Source: an uncultured Acidimicrobiales bacterium
GTDB taxonomy: Bacteria > Actinomycetota > Acidimicrobiia > Acidimicrobiales > SZUA-35
Assembly (NCBI GenBank): GCA_937997485.1
Contig: CALKTH010000036.1
Span: forward strand, 1 to 64,000
Reading direction: 5' to 3'
DNA: 64,000 nt
Position numbers and translations under genes: made by a program. This document shows positions 1 through 8,572 of the stretch, one piece after another (position 1 is the first letter of the stretch; every line of letters begins with the position of its first letter). The notes under the pieces were generated by a model that saw only the letters and a list, made by a program, of their open reading frames with translations, was not told where the DNA came from and did no database searches.

Positions 1-227
1 CCGAGCCGAAGCTTCGCGAAGACGGGATCGAGCGCCCGCACCCATCCCGGTTCGACGACACGCGTCCCGACTTCGCCGTTTGTATGGCCGCCCATGCGGA
101 GGCCGTCCAGGACGGGCAGATGGGCTACATGGACCCGACGACTGGCCTCTTCGTGATGACCGCCGCCCACCTCGCAGAGCGGCCGTGCTGCGAGCGAGGT
201 TGCCGTCACTGCCCCTGGGTGACGTAA
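1..227 (+). CDS. DUF5522-family small protein, 5' truncated by window edge
   Basis: Frame 3 is open from the window start to a TAA at 225-227, giving 74 visible residues. The tail carries a cysteine cluster (RPCCERGCRHCPW) that matches the short Cys-rich motif of DUF5522, a small family of unknown role that probably binds metal. The ORF track lists another frame here (80-271), but that frame lacks any family signature and runs into the next gene. The stop lies 9 nt before the downstream crotonase start, so the two may be co-transcribed. The N-terminus is outside the window. Confidence 0.7.
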   Translation, partial: EPKLREDGIERPHPSRFDDTRPDFAVCMAAHAEAVQDGQMGYMDPTTGLFVMTAAHLAERPCCERGCRHCPWVT

Positions 228-236
228 TCTCAGCGG

Positions 237-1070
237 ATGGCCAGCACCGACCGCATTGCACTTTCTATTGATGACCAGGGCGTCGCCGACGTCCGCCTGA
301 ATCGACCAGACAAGATGAACGCGCTCGAACGAGCAATGTTCTCTTCGTTGGTCGAGACCGCGGATGAGCTGGCCAAGGATGCGTCGTTGCGCTGCGTGGT
401 GTTGAGCGGCGAAGGCCGTTCGTTTTGTGCCGGACTCGACTTCGCCAGTTTCCAGGGAATGGCGGACGCCGATGACGCAACGGGTGGAGACAGCGCCGCA
501 ACAGCTCCCGACATGGGTGAACGCATCACCCATCACGGCCAACAAGCCGTCTACGGCTGGACCGACCTACCGGTGCCCGTGATCGCTGCCCTGCAAGGTC
601 ATGCGCTCGGCGGTGGGATCCAGCTCGCCCTTGGAGCCGACATCCGCATCGCGGCTCCCGACACGAAGATGTCCGTGCTCGAGATCCGGTGGGGCCTTGT
701 GCCCGACATGACTGGCACGCAGGCGTTGATCAACCTCGTGGGAATCGATGTCGCCAAGGATCTGACGTTCAGCGGTCGCATGGTCGGAGCAGAGGAGGCC
801 AAGGAGCTTGGCCTCGTCACCCACCTCGCTGATGATCCCCGGGCGATGGCGCTCGAGATGGCGGCCGACATCGCCAAGAAGAGTCCCCACGCCATTCGGG
901 CTGCGAAGCGCATTTTCAATGTGGCGCCCAAACTCTCGATTGCCGAGGGCTTCGCCATGGAGCGTGAAGAGATCGGCCGCCTCATCAGCTCACCGAATCA
1001 GAAGGAGTCCGTCGCCGCCTTCTTCGAGAAGCGCGACCCGGTCTTCGCCGATCCCGATCCCATCGACTGA
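237..1070 (+). CDS. Enoyl-CoA hydratase/isomerase (crotonase) family protein
   Basis: A 277-residue crotonase fold enzyme acting on acyl-CoA thioesters. Oxyanion-hole segments are visible around residue 60 (GRSFCAGLDFASF) and residue 122 (HALGGGIQLALGADIRIA). Of the two glutamates used by classical enoyl-CoA hydratase, the first position is Gln (GGGIQ) and the second is retained (LEIRWG). This makes a plain hydratase less likely than an isomerase or another crotonase activity. The C-terminal FFEKRDPVF segment is typical of the family. The ATG start follows the DUF5522 stop by 9 nt. Substrate is unknown; several other acyl-CoA genes lie within 15 kb. Confidence 0.85.
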   Translation: MASTDRIALSIDDQGVADVRLNRPDKMNALERAMFSSLVETADELAKDASLRCVVLSGEGRSFCAGLDFASFQGMADADDATGGDSAATAPDMGERITHHGQQAVYGWTDLPVPVIAALQGHALGGGIQLALGADIRIAAPDTKMSVLEIRWGLVPDMTGTQALINLVGIDVAKDLTFSGRMVGAEEAKELGLVTHLADDPRAMALEMAADIAKKSPHAIRAAKRIFNVAPKLSIAEGFAMEREEIGRLISSPNQKESVAAFFEKRDPVFADPDPID

Positions 1071-1094
1071 CCACCATTCCCCCTGGCCGCCCTC

Positions 1095-1115
1095 CTGTGG
1101 GTGCCTGACCCTCAC
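1095..1115 (-). repeat. GGGTCAGGCACCCACAG interspersed repeat, single copy
   Basis: Read on the minus strand, this gap contains GGGTCAGGCACCCACAG preceded by GTGA. The same word occurs at 15801-15861 (two copies) and 56729-56745. It sits between a plus-strand stop (1070) and a minus-strand stop (1129). The core has GGGT/ACCC arms, so it may form a small hairpin in transcripts. Confidence 0.7.
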
Positions 1116-1128
1116 CATCACACACCTC

Positions 1129-2160
1129 TCACCGCAGGCGCACGGTGACCACGACGGGACGGTGATCGCTCCCGTTGCCTGGCAGCGTCTGGACCTCGAG
1201 GACCTCGAGTTCGTTTGACACCAGCACGTGATCCAACCGCATCAGCGGCACGCCTCGGAGCGTCCAGCTCAGCCCAAGACCGCGACCCGCCGCTTGATGC
1301 GCGTCGACGAGGCCTCCGTTGATCAGCGCTCGAAACGGTTGATGGTGCACCGTGGCGTTGAAGTCACCGGCCACCAAAAGCGGCCGCTCCCGAACCGCAT
1401 GCCACTCGTCGATGAGATCGAACTGTTCCCGCCACACCTGGACGGCAACGGGCCGATTGGGAGCCGCGGCGTGCACGTTGTGAACGTCGACCGTGACTCC
1501 TTCAAGCTCGAGGACAGCGCTCACCATGAGCGAGAAGTCGGTGAACGGCTCCACTCGCAGATCAGACAGCGGCCAACGGGACAGCACGACGCGACCGCCT
1601 CGACCTTGGCCCTCGCCCACGCTCCCGGTCGATTCGCGCCACTCGTAGGCGGCCAAAGAGGGCAGAGCGAACAACTGGTCCTCGACGAAGGGAAGGACTT
1701 CCTGCAGGAAGATGACGTCGGGGTCAGTGGCGACGATCGCCTCAACGGAGCCCACAGGGTCAGAGTTCTCGACCCACAAGTTGGCGGTTGCGAGACGGAT
1801 GGTCACGACCTCAGAGGCTTCGGCCGGATCTGGTGATCGCAGGTTCAGGTCATCGAGGAGCCACACCACTTGAAGCACAGCCAGCACGGTCGAGAGGGCG
1901 AACAGCAGCCGTTGCCGATGCCGAGCGGCCACAACAGCGAGCGGCCATGCCAGCAGCAAGAGAAAGGGAGCGACGCCAACGAGGCCGATGACCAGGAAAT
2001 TGTCGGTCGGTCCCCTCCACCTCGAGGCAGCCAGCCATGCGAGACCGAGCGCAAGGAGCCACTGCGCTCCTACCCATGCCGTGTTTCGAGCGCTGCGTTC
2101 AGAGGCCAATGGCTGCGCCGGTGAGGGCGCGAGGATCGGCGACTCCGGCGAGCACGCCAT
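1129..2160 (-). CDS. Membrane-anchored endonuclease/exonuclease/phosphatase family protein
   Basis: A 343-residue protein with three hydrophobic segments in roughly the first 110 residues (AQWLLALGLAWLAA, VIGLVGVAPFLLLLAWPL, LLFALSTVLAVLQVVW), followed by an EEP catalytic domain. Diagnostic motifs are FLQEV (metal-binding Glu), AGDFNAT and a C-terminal GSDHRPVVV. With three membrane passes the catalytic domain may face outward; substrates of this family range from nucleic acids to phosphoesters, and none can be assigned. The ATG used overlaps the end of the upstream gamma-glutamyltransferase gene by 62 nt. No later in-frame start that keeps the first membrane segment was seen, so coupling is plausible. 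Confidence 0.8.
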   Translation of the reverse strand: MACSPESPILAPSPAQPLASERSARNTAWVGAQWLLALGLAWLAASRWRGPTDNFLVIGLVGVAPFLLLLAWPLAVVAARHRQRLLFALSTVLAVLQVVWLLDDLNLRSPDPAEASEVVTIRLATANLWVENSDPVGSVEAIVATDPDVIFLQEVLPFVEDQLFALPSLAAYEWRESTGSVGEGQGRGGRVVLSRWPLSDLRVEPFTDFSLMVSAVLELEGVTVDVHNVHAAAPNRPVAVQVWREQFDLIDEWHAVRERPLLVAGDFNATVHHQPFRALINGGLVDAHQAAGRGLGLSWTLRGVPLMRLDHVLVSNELEVLEVQTLPGNGSDHRPVVVTVRLR

Positions 2161-3676
2161 TGTCGAGCACGTCGATCATGTGCGAGTGGCCGAATCCGTC
2201 GCCCCACGTCTTCTCGATCACGGCGTGGCCGCGCGAGCGGAGTCCATCAACCCAAGGAGCACCTCGCTCGACAGCGACAGTGAGCTGCCCTTTCGCTGAC
2301 CAGGTGTCGAAACCATCCGCATCGGGAACGGTGAGAGCAAAGCGATGATCGGTGAGCGAGCGGCCAACCGATTGTCCGGCGTGGAAGCGGCGAGCGGCCA
2401 TCTGGAGCACCACTTGTGGTTGAGCGTCGCCACCCATGCATCCGAAGACCGTTCTCAGTGATCCATCAGCATTGGTGGCCAGCGCGGGAGAAAGCGTGCT
2501 CGGCGGTCGCCGACCCGGTGCGAGCTCGGCCGGGTGTCCCTCTTCCACGCTGAAGCCAATTCCTCGGTTGTGGAGAAAGACACCGACCTCGGGCACCGCA
2601 AGGTGCGAGCCGAAGCCTGCTGCATTGGACTGAATCAGCGAAACACCCATTCCCGTACCGTCAGCGGTGCACAAGTAGATCGTGCCGCCGCCCTTAGTCG
2701 GCGGCGTGACGTCAGCGGCCGCGTCACGTGAGATCGCTGCTCGCCGAGGAGCGAGACGTTCCTCACTCACCAGACGCTGACCGTCAGCCCCTTCGAAGAG
2801 CACCTCGGGTCGGTCGAAGGCGGCCTGTTTGCATGCCTCGACGAGGAGGTGTGCCCAGAGCGGATCATTCGGGTCCTCCGGCAGATCCAAGCCATCGGCG
2901 ATCACGGCACCGGCCAGCGACAGGTACCCCTGGCTGTTCGGTGGGGCGGTCCACAACGTCTGACCGAACGCCTCAGCTCGAACGGGGGCGACCCAATCGG
3001 CCTGGCTTCGAGCAAGATCAGCGGGAGAGTAGAGGCCCTCGCCCAGGCGCTGCAGTCCGGCACCGAATTCGCCCTCGTACCAAGCGCTTCTGCCTTCCGC
3101 TCCAATCGCCGCGAGCGAGCGGGCGAGGCCCGCTCGGCGCACGACCTGGCCGGCAGCGACTGGCCGTCCGTTGTGGAGATAGTCATCAGCGCCATCGACA
3201 CCCGCCACCAGCGAAGACATGCGGCCCAGAATCGGACTCGCCGGGAAACCGTCGGCGGCAAGGCGACGGGCGGGTTCGAGAACGTCAGCGAGCGGCATGG
3301 AACCGAAGCGGTCCATCAGCGCGGTCCAGCCGTCGACACAACCGGGCACTGGGACCGAGCGCATATCGCCTCGGAAGGGCATCGCCCCGTGACCCTCGGC
3401 CCGCAGAGCGGCCGAATCCGAACCGGAACCGGCTCGACCTGATGCATTGAGAGCAAACGGCGCATCGTGGCCTGGGACGTGGACGAGCGCCCATAGGTCT
3501 CCACCCATCCCGCACATATGTTGCGTCGTCACGGCGAGAGCGGCCGAGGCGGCAACGGCCGCATCCACAGCGTTGCCACCAGCAGAGAGCATCTGCGTTG
3601 CGGCCACCGATGACAGGTGGTCCACCGTGCACGCCATGCCGCGCGTACCCATTCGTGCAGTCTCGGTTCTCACCAC
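2099..3676 (-). CDS. Gamma-glutamyltransferase family protein (Ntn hydrolase)
   Basis: A 525-residue gamma-glutamyltransferase/acylase homologue, normally made as a precursor that self-cleaves before a catalytic Thr. Family blocks are the early NAVDAAVAA, then GGDLWALVH, and after the expected processing site GMGVSLIQSNAAGFGSH and the late PGRRPPSTLSPALA. The predicted nucleophile region reads GGGTIYLC. Thr is present, but the usual TTH/TTY dipeptide is replaced by Thr-Ile. There is no obvious signal peptide, so it is probably cytoplasmic. It lies between a glycerophosphodiesterase and an EEP protein on the same strand. Confidence 0.82.
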   Translation of the reverse strand: MVRTETARMGTRGMACTVDHLSSVAATQMLSAGGNAVDAAVAASAALAVTTQHMCGMGGDLWALVHVPGHDAPFALNASGRAGSGSDSAALRAEGHGAMPFRGDMRSVPVPGCVDGWTALMDRFGSMPLADVLEPARRLAADGFPASPILGRMSSLVAGVDGADDYLHNGRPVAAGQVVRRAGLARSLAAIGAEGRSAWYEGEFGAGLQRLGEGLYSPADLARSQADWVAPVRAEAFGQTLWTAPPNSQGYLSLAGAVIADGLDLPEDPNDPLWAHLLVEACKQAAFDRPEVLFEGADGQRLVSEERLAPRRAAISRDAAADVTPPTKGGGTIYLCTADGTGMGVSLIQSNAAGFGSHLAVPEVGVFLHNRGIGFSVEEGHPAELAPGRRPPSTLSPALATNADGSLRTVFGCMGGDAQPQVVLQMAARRFHAGQSVGRSLTDHRFALTVPDADGFDTWSAKGQLTVAVERGAPWVDGLRSRGHAVIEKTWGDGFGHSHMIDVLDNGVLAGVADPRALTGAAIGL

Positions 3677-3736
3677 GTCGGCATCACCATCCTTGTCTCG
3701 ATCGATCGTGTCGGGGCGCAGCCGGAGCGACGCCGA

Positions 3737-4522
3737 TCATCCAGCGTGCCAGCTGTCGCGCTCAACGAGGAGCTGCCGAAGCAGATCGACCTCGTCGGTG
3801 ATGATGGCGTCGACGCCAAGGTCGAGCAGCCGAACCATCTCGGCCGGATCGTTGATCGTCCAGAGGTGGACTTGGAGCCCGAGTTCGTGAGCGGCCTCCA
3901 AGAGCTCGCTCGTGAGCTCGAACTGCCCGAACTGGGGCGGAATCTGCAGGCAGCCGTGGTCACCGAAGGCCTGCTCCGGGCGAGGATCACTCCCAAGCCA
4001 GGCGAGCAGCTCCATGGGTCCGGGCGAGGTGCAAAGCGCCGGACCGAGCCGCTCACGCAAGGCAACGATGCGGGCGTCGTCGAAGCCGCCAACACCGATG
4101 CGATCAACGGCGTCGTGGTCCTTGATCACTTTGGTCAGTGGCTCGACCGCTGCGTCGGCCTTCGCATCCACGTTGAACCGAGCCTCGGGAAATGTCGTGA
4201 GGAGATCGGCCAGCAATGGAATTCGCTCGCCATCGCCCACATCAACCTGCTGCACCTCGGCCCACGTCAGATCCGCGATGTTTCCCGCCACCCCCGCCAC
4301 TCTCATGAGGTCAGGATCGTGTGCGGCGACGATGCGCCCATCACGTGTGGCATGCACGTCGGTTTCGAGGTAGCGGTAGCCCAGCGAGACCGAGTGGGCG
4401 AAGGCAGCCATGCTGTTCTCCGGCCCGCCACCGTTGCCACCCCGGTGGGCCACCGCCAACGGCAGGTCGTGATCGAGGTAGGCGAACCGTTGGTGGGGCG
4501 CAGGTGTATCTGACAACGACAC
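3737..4522 (-). CDS. Glycerophosphodiester phosphodiesterase
   Basis: GDPD-family TIM barrel that hydrolyses glycerophosphodiesters to glycerol-3-phosphate and an alcohol. The ORF track extends to 4699, but that extension would run into the divergent MFS gene. A GTG at 4522 gives a compact 261-residue protein in which the HRGG motif falls near residue 24. Other catalytic elements follow in order: PENSMAAF, ETDVHAT and AAHDPDLMRV. The second half has VHLWTINDP and ITDEVDLL, usual for GDPDs. The gap to the GGT start is 60 nt on the same strand, suggesting an operon. Confidence 0.87.
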   Translation of the reverse strand: MSLSDTPAPHQRFAYLDHDLPLAVAHRGGNGGGPENSMAAFAHSVSLGYRYLETDVHATRDGRIVAAHDPDLMRVAGVAGNIADLTWAEVQQVDVGDGERIPLLADLLTTFPEARFNVDAKADAAVEPLTKVIKDHDAVDRIGVGGFDDARIVALRERLGPALCTSPGPMELLAWLGSDPRPEQAFGDHGCLQIPPQFGQFELTSELLEAAHELGLQVHLWTINDPAEMVRLLDLGVDAIITDEVDLLRQLLVERDSWHAG

Positions 4523-4546
4523 ACGGGCGACCGTAGCCTCCCGAGC

Positions 4547-5770
4547 GTGAAGGCGCCTTCGAGGACCTCGGTCCGTGTTGCTCCCCAAACTCCCATGAAT
4601 GCTGCGGAGCGCCGAGTCGTTCTGGCCGGAGTGGTCGGAACCACCGCCAGCGTCTATCCGGCGTTCCTCACCGGCGCCGTGAGCGTTCAGCTTCGCCAAG
4701 ATCTCGGCCTCACCGAACGAGATATCGGCATCGCCATCGGCTGCTTTTTCGCCAGCGCTGCGCTGGGCTCAGCTCTGTTGGGCTCGATCGCCGAACGCCT
4801 CGGGGGCGTCCGGGCCATGAAGGTGGGGCTCTCGATGACACTGGTGAGCGCTGGGCTGTTGGCGCTTCTGGCCCGAAGTGCTCCTGTGTTCTGGGCGCTG
4901 CTGTTGATCGCTGGCGCGTCGAATGCGCTGACCCAGCCTTCAGCCAATCTGCTGCTCGCTGGCGGCATGCACCCGGATCGGCTCGGATCGGCACTTGCCG
5001 TCAAGCAATCCGGGATGCCGCTAGCCACCATGCTTGGCGGTCTTGCGGTTCCGGCGATCGCACTCACCGTCGGATGGGAGGCAGCCTTCGCGGCTGGCGC
5101 CGTCCTAGCGGCGGTGGCCTGGACCGCTCTGCTCGCCCTTGATCCCAACGCAGAACGGGCACCCCGACCACCGGGCGGCGCCGCGTCCCGCGGGCGCGTG
5201 CCGGACCTACCTATGGCCACCCTGGCCATGTATGCGCTCGTCGGCGGGTTGGCCGCGGCAGGCGCAGGGTCGATGGTCAGCTTCCTCGTCAGCGGTGCGG
5301 AGGCAGCAGGCATGGCACCCGGCCCTTCTGGGTTGCTACTCACCGCAGGTTCGATCGTTGGCATCACCTCTCGTCTGCAACATGGGCGTCTTGCTGACCA
5401 GGGACGTGTGGTCCCGCTCACCCGAGTTGCGCTTCTGCTTGCCATCGGTGGCGGTGGTCTGCTGCTTCTCGCCCTTGATCAACCTCTCATGTACGCAATC
5501 GGGATCGTGCCCGCGTTCGGAGCCGGTTGGGCCTGGCCGGGCCTCTTCAACCTGTCGGTGATTCGCACGAACCCGACCGCCCCCGCCGCAGCCACCGGAG
5601 TGAGCCAGACTGGCGTCTACCTGGGCGCCGGAACCGGCCCAGCTCTCGGCGGCGTCATCGTCGAACAGTTCGGATACGGCGCACTCTGGCTTGGCGGGGG
5701 AGCGGCGCTTTTGTTCGCCGCCGTTGTCGCCGCCAAACTGCACCGGATGTCAGGAGCTCACAATGTCTGA
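4547..5770 (+). CDS. MFS transporter
   Basis: A 407-residue protein with about 12 hydrophobic segments and an MFS-like loop 2-3 region (GSIAERLGGVRAMKVGL). Helix-rich stretches include LLLIAGASNALTQPSANLLLAGG and repeated Gly/Ala-rich segments to the end. Substrate cannot be read from the sequence. The GTG at 4547 is 24 nt from the divergent GDPD start; an ATG at 4595 (MNAAERR) just before the first helix is an alternative. The stop overlaps the start of the next crotonase by 8 nt, so transport and acyl-CoA chemistry may be linked. Confidence 0.85.
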   Translation: MKAPSRTSVRVAPQTPMNAAERRVVLAGVVGTTASVYPAFLTGAVSVQLRQDLGLTERDIGIAIGCFFASAALGSALLGSIAERLGGVRAMKVGLSMTLVSAGLLALLARSAPVFWALLLIAGASNALTQPSANLLLAGGMHPDRLGSALAVKQSGMPLATMLGGLAVPAIALTVGWEAAFAAGAVLAAVAWTALLALDPNAERAPRPPGGAASRGRVPDLPMATLAMYALVGGLAAAGAGSMVSFLVSGAEAAGMAPGPSGLLLTAGSIVGITSRLQHGRLADQGRVVPLTRVALLLAIGGGGLLLLALDQPLMYAIGIVPAFGAGWAWPGLFNLSVIRTNPTAPAAATGVSQTGVYLGAGTGPALGGVIVEQFGYGALWLGGGAALLFAAVVAAKLHRMSGAHNV

Positions 5771-6515
5771 AGTACGCATCGAACGCCGTGGACCGGTCGG
5801 CTGGTTGGTGTTCGATCACGAGGAACGCCGCAACGCCATGACCCTCGACATGTGGCGCGCCGTTCCCGCCCTGTGCGCCGAGCTGGAGCAAGATCCCGAC
5901 ATCCGGGTGGTTGTCCTGCGCGGAGCAGGCGAGCGAGCCTTCATTGCCGGCGCCGACATCAGCCAGTTCCAGACCTCTCGCAGCGGCTCGTCCGGTGGCG
6001 GCTACGAGCAGGCAACCGAAGCCGCCTACAACGCCATTGCGACGCTGGCCAAGCCGGTGCTGGCCTGCATCCACGGCTTCTGCATCGGCGGAGGGCTGGC
6101 CATCGCCCTGTGTGCCGACGTCCGCTACTTCGCCGACGACGTTCGTTTCGCGCTGCCTCCGGCCAAGCTCGGCATTGGCTACAGCCCGGACGGCCTGCAG
6201 ACGCTGGTCGACCTCGTCGGACCTGCCGTGGCCAAAGAGATGGTCTACGGGGCCGAGCTCTACGACGCCGAGACCGGTGTGCGCTGGGGTGTGGCGAACC
6301 ACATGCTCCCGAAAGACGAACTCGACGCCCACGTACAGGAGCGAGCAGAGATCATGGCCAGCCGTGCGCCGATGAGTCAGCTCGCGGCAAAGCTCGCCAT
6401 CGCCAAGGACCCACGCGCCGCCGACGTCGTCGCCGCCTGCTTCACCAGCGACGACTACGCCGAGGGCGTCGCCGCCTTCATGGAGAAGCGAACCCCAGAC
6501 TTCAAGGGCCAATAG
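5763..6515 (+). CDS. Enoyl-CoA hydratase/isomerase (crotonase) family protein
   Basis: A 250-residue crotonase. I trimmed the ORF-track start (5691) to the ATG at 5763 because the longer form only adds sequence overlapping the MFS gene. Oxyanion-hole motifs are RAFIAGADISQF and HGFCIGGGLAIALCADVR. Both catalytic glutamate positions of enoyl-CoA hydratase are replaced (GGGLA and LPPAKLG), so it is unlikely to be a hydratase; isomerase or hydrolase-type crotonase is more plausible. The family-typical tail FMEKRTPDFKG is present. It is translationally coupled to the MFS transporter. Confidence 0.85.
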   Translation: MSEVRIERRGPVGWLVFDHEERRNAMTLDMWRAVPALCAELEQDPDIRVVVLRGAGERAFIAGADISQFQTSRSGSSGGGYEQATEAAYNAIATLAKPVLACIHGFCIGGGLAIALCADVRYFADDVRFALPPAKLGIGYSPDGLQTLVDLVGPAVAKEMVYGAELYDAETGVRWGVANHMLPKDELDAHVQERAEIMASRAPMSQLAAKLAIAKDPRAADVVAACFTSDDYAEGVAAFMEKRTPDFKGQ

Positions 6516-6539
6516 CACCAAGACTGCGCCCTGAACGCG

Positions 6540-6587
6540 AACTGCCACCTCAGCGTCCGGTCCTCGCCGGATTCTGAGGTGGCAGTT
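6540..6587. terminator. Long perfect hairpin between convergent genes
   Basis: AACTGCCACCTCAG (6540-6553) and CTGAGGTGGCAGTT (6574-6587) are perfect 14-nt reverse complements separated by 20 nt. They lie between the crotonase stop (6515) and the DUF4214 gene stop (6598). There is no strong T tract, so a bidirectional terminator or a mRNA 3' stabiliser is inferred from position. Confidence 0.65.
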
Positions 6588-6597
6588 GTGAGTGGAT

Positions 6598-8439
6598 TCA
6601 GACGGGGAGCGTGTTTGTCACCGTGATGAACTCAGGGGACTCGCTGAAGCCCACCATCATCTCACCCCGAGTCACACCAGCAGAAAGCTGACCGATCCAG
6701 AAGTCGCGCCCTCCGGCATCAGCGGCTCGGCCCAGCACGTTCTGGTAGACCAGCTCGACGAACTCCGCGTCGGAGAGGCTTCCGTAGGTCGCGGTGAACT
6801 CCGCAGAGCCAGCAAAGCTGTTCGAGACGTCAGCCAGACTCGTGCGGTTGGCCAAACGGGCATACCAGAAGTCAAACCCGCCCTGATCAGCGTTCCGACC
6901 GAAGTAAGCGCGGTAGAGCCGCCAAAGCTGATGGGCAGAGGCCGGCGATGCAGCGGTCGTGCTCGTCGCATCCACGAGCTCGGGAGACTCGCTGAAGCCA
7001 ACCATCATCTCGCCCCGAGTCACACCGCCAGCAAGCTGCGCTGTCCAGAAGGCTCGGCCTCCCGCGTCGGCAGGGCGGCCGAACACGTTCTGGTACACCA
7101 GCTCCACGAACTCAGCATCGGACAAGCTGCCATACGTGTCGCTGAACTCGTCGGACGCAACGAACCCGTTCGCCAGATCGACAAGTGAGGCGCCAGCGGC
7201 CCGTCGCATCATCCAAAACTGGAGACCATCGGCGTCTGGTGGCCGCAGGAAGAAGGCCCGGTAGATCCGCGTGACTTGACCTTCGAGCTGCTTGCCTGCG
7301 AGATCGGCCACCGCAACCGGGTCCGGCACCACGTCTGGCTCTGGCTCGGGTTCCGGTTCGGCTTCAGGCCCCGGCTCCTGGGACGCGTCAATGGAAAGGA
7401 CCTGGTACTCGATGCCCGAATCGTCACCCTTGCGGCCGATCACTACGACCTCGGACCCGTCGTCTGAAGCCGCAAGGCTGTTCAGGCCGGTGCCGAGGCG
7501 ATCAAAGCTGCCGTCGGCTGGTCGCCAGCGATAGAGGTCGACGAAGTTGTCGTCGTCGGCCGGATCGAGGCCGTCGATCGTCGAGAAGAACACGGCACCA
7601 CCGTTCGCCGACATCGTCACGCCCTCCGGCCCATTGCGATTCACCTCCGACGGAGTTGGCGCGACACGGTCCGTGCCCGACTGGAGATTGTGAACCGCAA
7701 CTCCGGTCGCCGCTCCGTTGCCTGGCTCGAAGAACATCGAGGCCACAAGGTTCCCATCGTCGGACACGGCAACGAAGCTGCCCGGAATCTCTTGCTCGAC
7801 GTCGTTTGCGAGTTCCCAGCGAGTCGCTCCGGCATCAGCCTTCACATAGAAGATGAACCGTCCGTCGCCCGAGACAAGCGGAACGGGTCCTGACAGAGCA
7901 GCTCGCTCGACAACAGTGTTCGACGACGCCTGCCAAACATGCACCGTGACATCGCCGGTGTTTCGAGGATTGTCGCGCCACACGACCACCGAGCCGTCGT
8001 CGGAAATCGAGGCATGGTTCGAGGTGTTCGAAGTCGTCGCAAGGCGGCGGGAGGTGCCCGACGTGCGGTCCCAAAGGAAGACGTCAAAGGAGCCGTCGTC
8101 GAACTTCGAGAACGCAACCCAGCGCCCGTCGTCGGAGATGGCAGCATTGAAGCCATTGCTATCGATCAGGGTCGAGGCCCCGCCCGACGCTCGTTGCAGG
8201 CGAATACCTCCATCGTTCGGGACGTTGTAGACCACCCAAGCGCCGTCGCCCGAGATCGTTGCCGGCTGAAAACCGAACTCTGCGTCGTCAATCGACGTCA
8301 CATCCGGAGTGAGCTGAGCGAGCGGGTGAGGCACAGCGCCCGAGACAGGAGCGGCCATTGAGGCAAGCAAGATCGCCGTGGCACCGGCCCCGGCAATCCG
8401 TTTCCATCGCTGCGAACTTGGAGAGGGAATATTGTTCAT
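6598..8439 (-). CDS. Secreted PD40-like beta-propeller protein with C-terminal DUF4214 repeats
   Basis: A 613-residue protein. The ATG at 8439 (MNNIPSP) is preferred over 8505 because it places a signal peptide (basic residues, then AILLASMAAPVSGA) at the N-terminus. Residues of about 50-360 contain repeated blades such as ISDDGRWVAFSK, ISDDGSVVVW and VSGDGRFIFY, typical of a TolB/PD40-like propeller. A PEPEPEPDVVPDP linker leads to two 116-residue DUF4214 units (RIYRAFF, then FVELVYQNV, GGRAFW and GEMMVGFSESPE). DUF4214 occurs in bacterial surface and S-layer-associated proteins. Probably an exported cell-surface or extracellular protein; ligand unknown. Confidence 0.82.
   Translation of the reverse strand: MNNIPSPSSQRWKRIAGAGATAILLASMAAPVSGAVPHPLAQLTPDVTSIDDAEFGFQPATISGDGAWVVYNVPNDGGIRLQRASGGASTLIDSNGFNAAISDDGRWVAFSKFDDGSFDVFLWDRTSGTSRRLATTSNTSNHASISDDGSVVVWRDNPRNTGDVTVHVWQASSNTVVERAALSGPVPLVSGDGRFIFYVKADAGATRWELANDVEQEIPGSFVAVSDDGNLVASMFFEPGNGAATGVAVHNLQSGTDRVAPTPSEVNRNGPEGVTMSANGGAVFFSTIDGLDPADDDNFVDLYRWRPADGSFDRLGTGLNSLAASDDGSEVVVIGRKGDDSGIEYQVLSIDASQEPGPEAEPEPEPEPDVVPDPVAVADLAGKQLEGQVTRIYRAFFLRPPDADGLQFWMMRRAAGASLVDLANGFVASDEFSDTYGSLSDAEFVELVYQNVFGRPADAGGRAFWTAQLAGGVTRGEMMVGFSESPELVDATSTTAASPASAHQLWRLYRAYFGRNADQGGFDFWYARLANRTSLADVSNSFAGSAEFTATYGSLSDAEFVELVYQNVLGRAADAGGRDFWIGQLSAGVTRGEMMVGFSESPEFITVTNTLPV
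6638..7148 (-). repeat. Internal DNA duplication encoding the DUF4214 units
   Basis: The word GACTCGCTGAAGCC starts at 6638 and again at 6986, an offset of 348 nt or 116 codons. Long stretches after each copy remain clearly similar at the nucleotide level, including the block encoding GSLSDAEFVELVYQNV in both units. This indicates a fairly recent in-frame duplication within the gene. Confidence 0.8.
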
Positions 8440-8532
8440 CGTGCGAGAAGAACACACTTGAACAAGCTTGTGGTGCACCCCCTTGATCCCAAGCTTTCGC
8501 GACATCTCACGCTGAGGGCCGAGTCCGGGCAG

Positions 8533-8572
8533 CTCAGCTGACGTTCGGCGCTGCTGACCTCAGCTGACGTTC
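8533..8572. repeat. 14-bp direct repeat spanning the SDR stop codon
   Basis: CTCAGCTGACGTTC occurs at 8533-8546 and 8559-8572, a 26-nt period. On the minus strand the upstream copy encodes the last residues and TGA of the SDR gene; the other copy lies directly downstream of that stop. It looks like a local tandem duplication with partial decay. Confidence 0.75.

Noticed and set aside
80-271. 63-residue plus-strand ORF at the window start
   Set aside because: The correct frame is frame 3, which has the DUF5522 CC...C..CP motif and stops at 227; this ORF also runs into the crotonase start.
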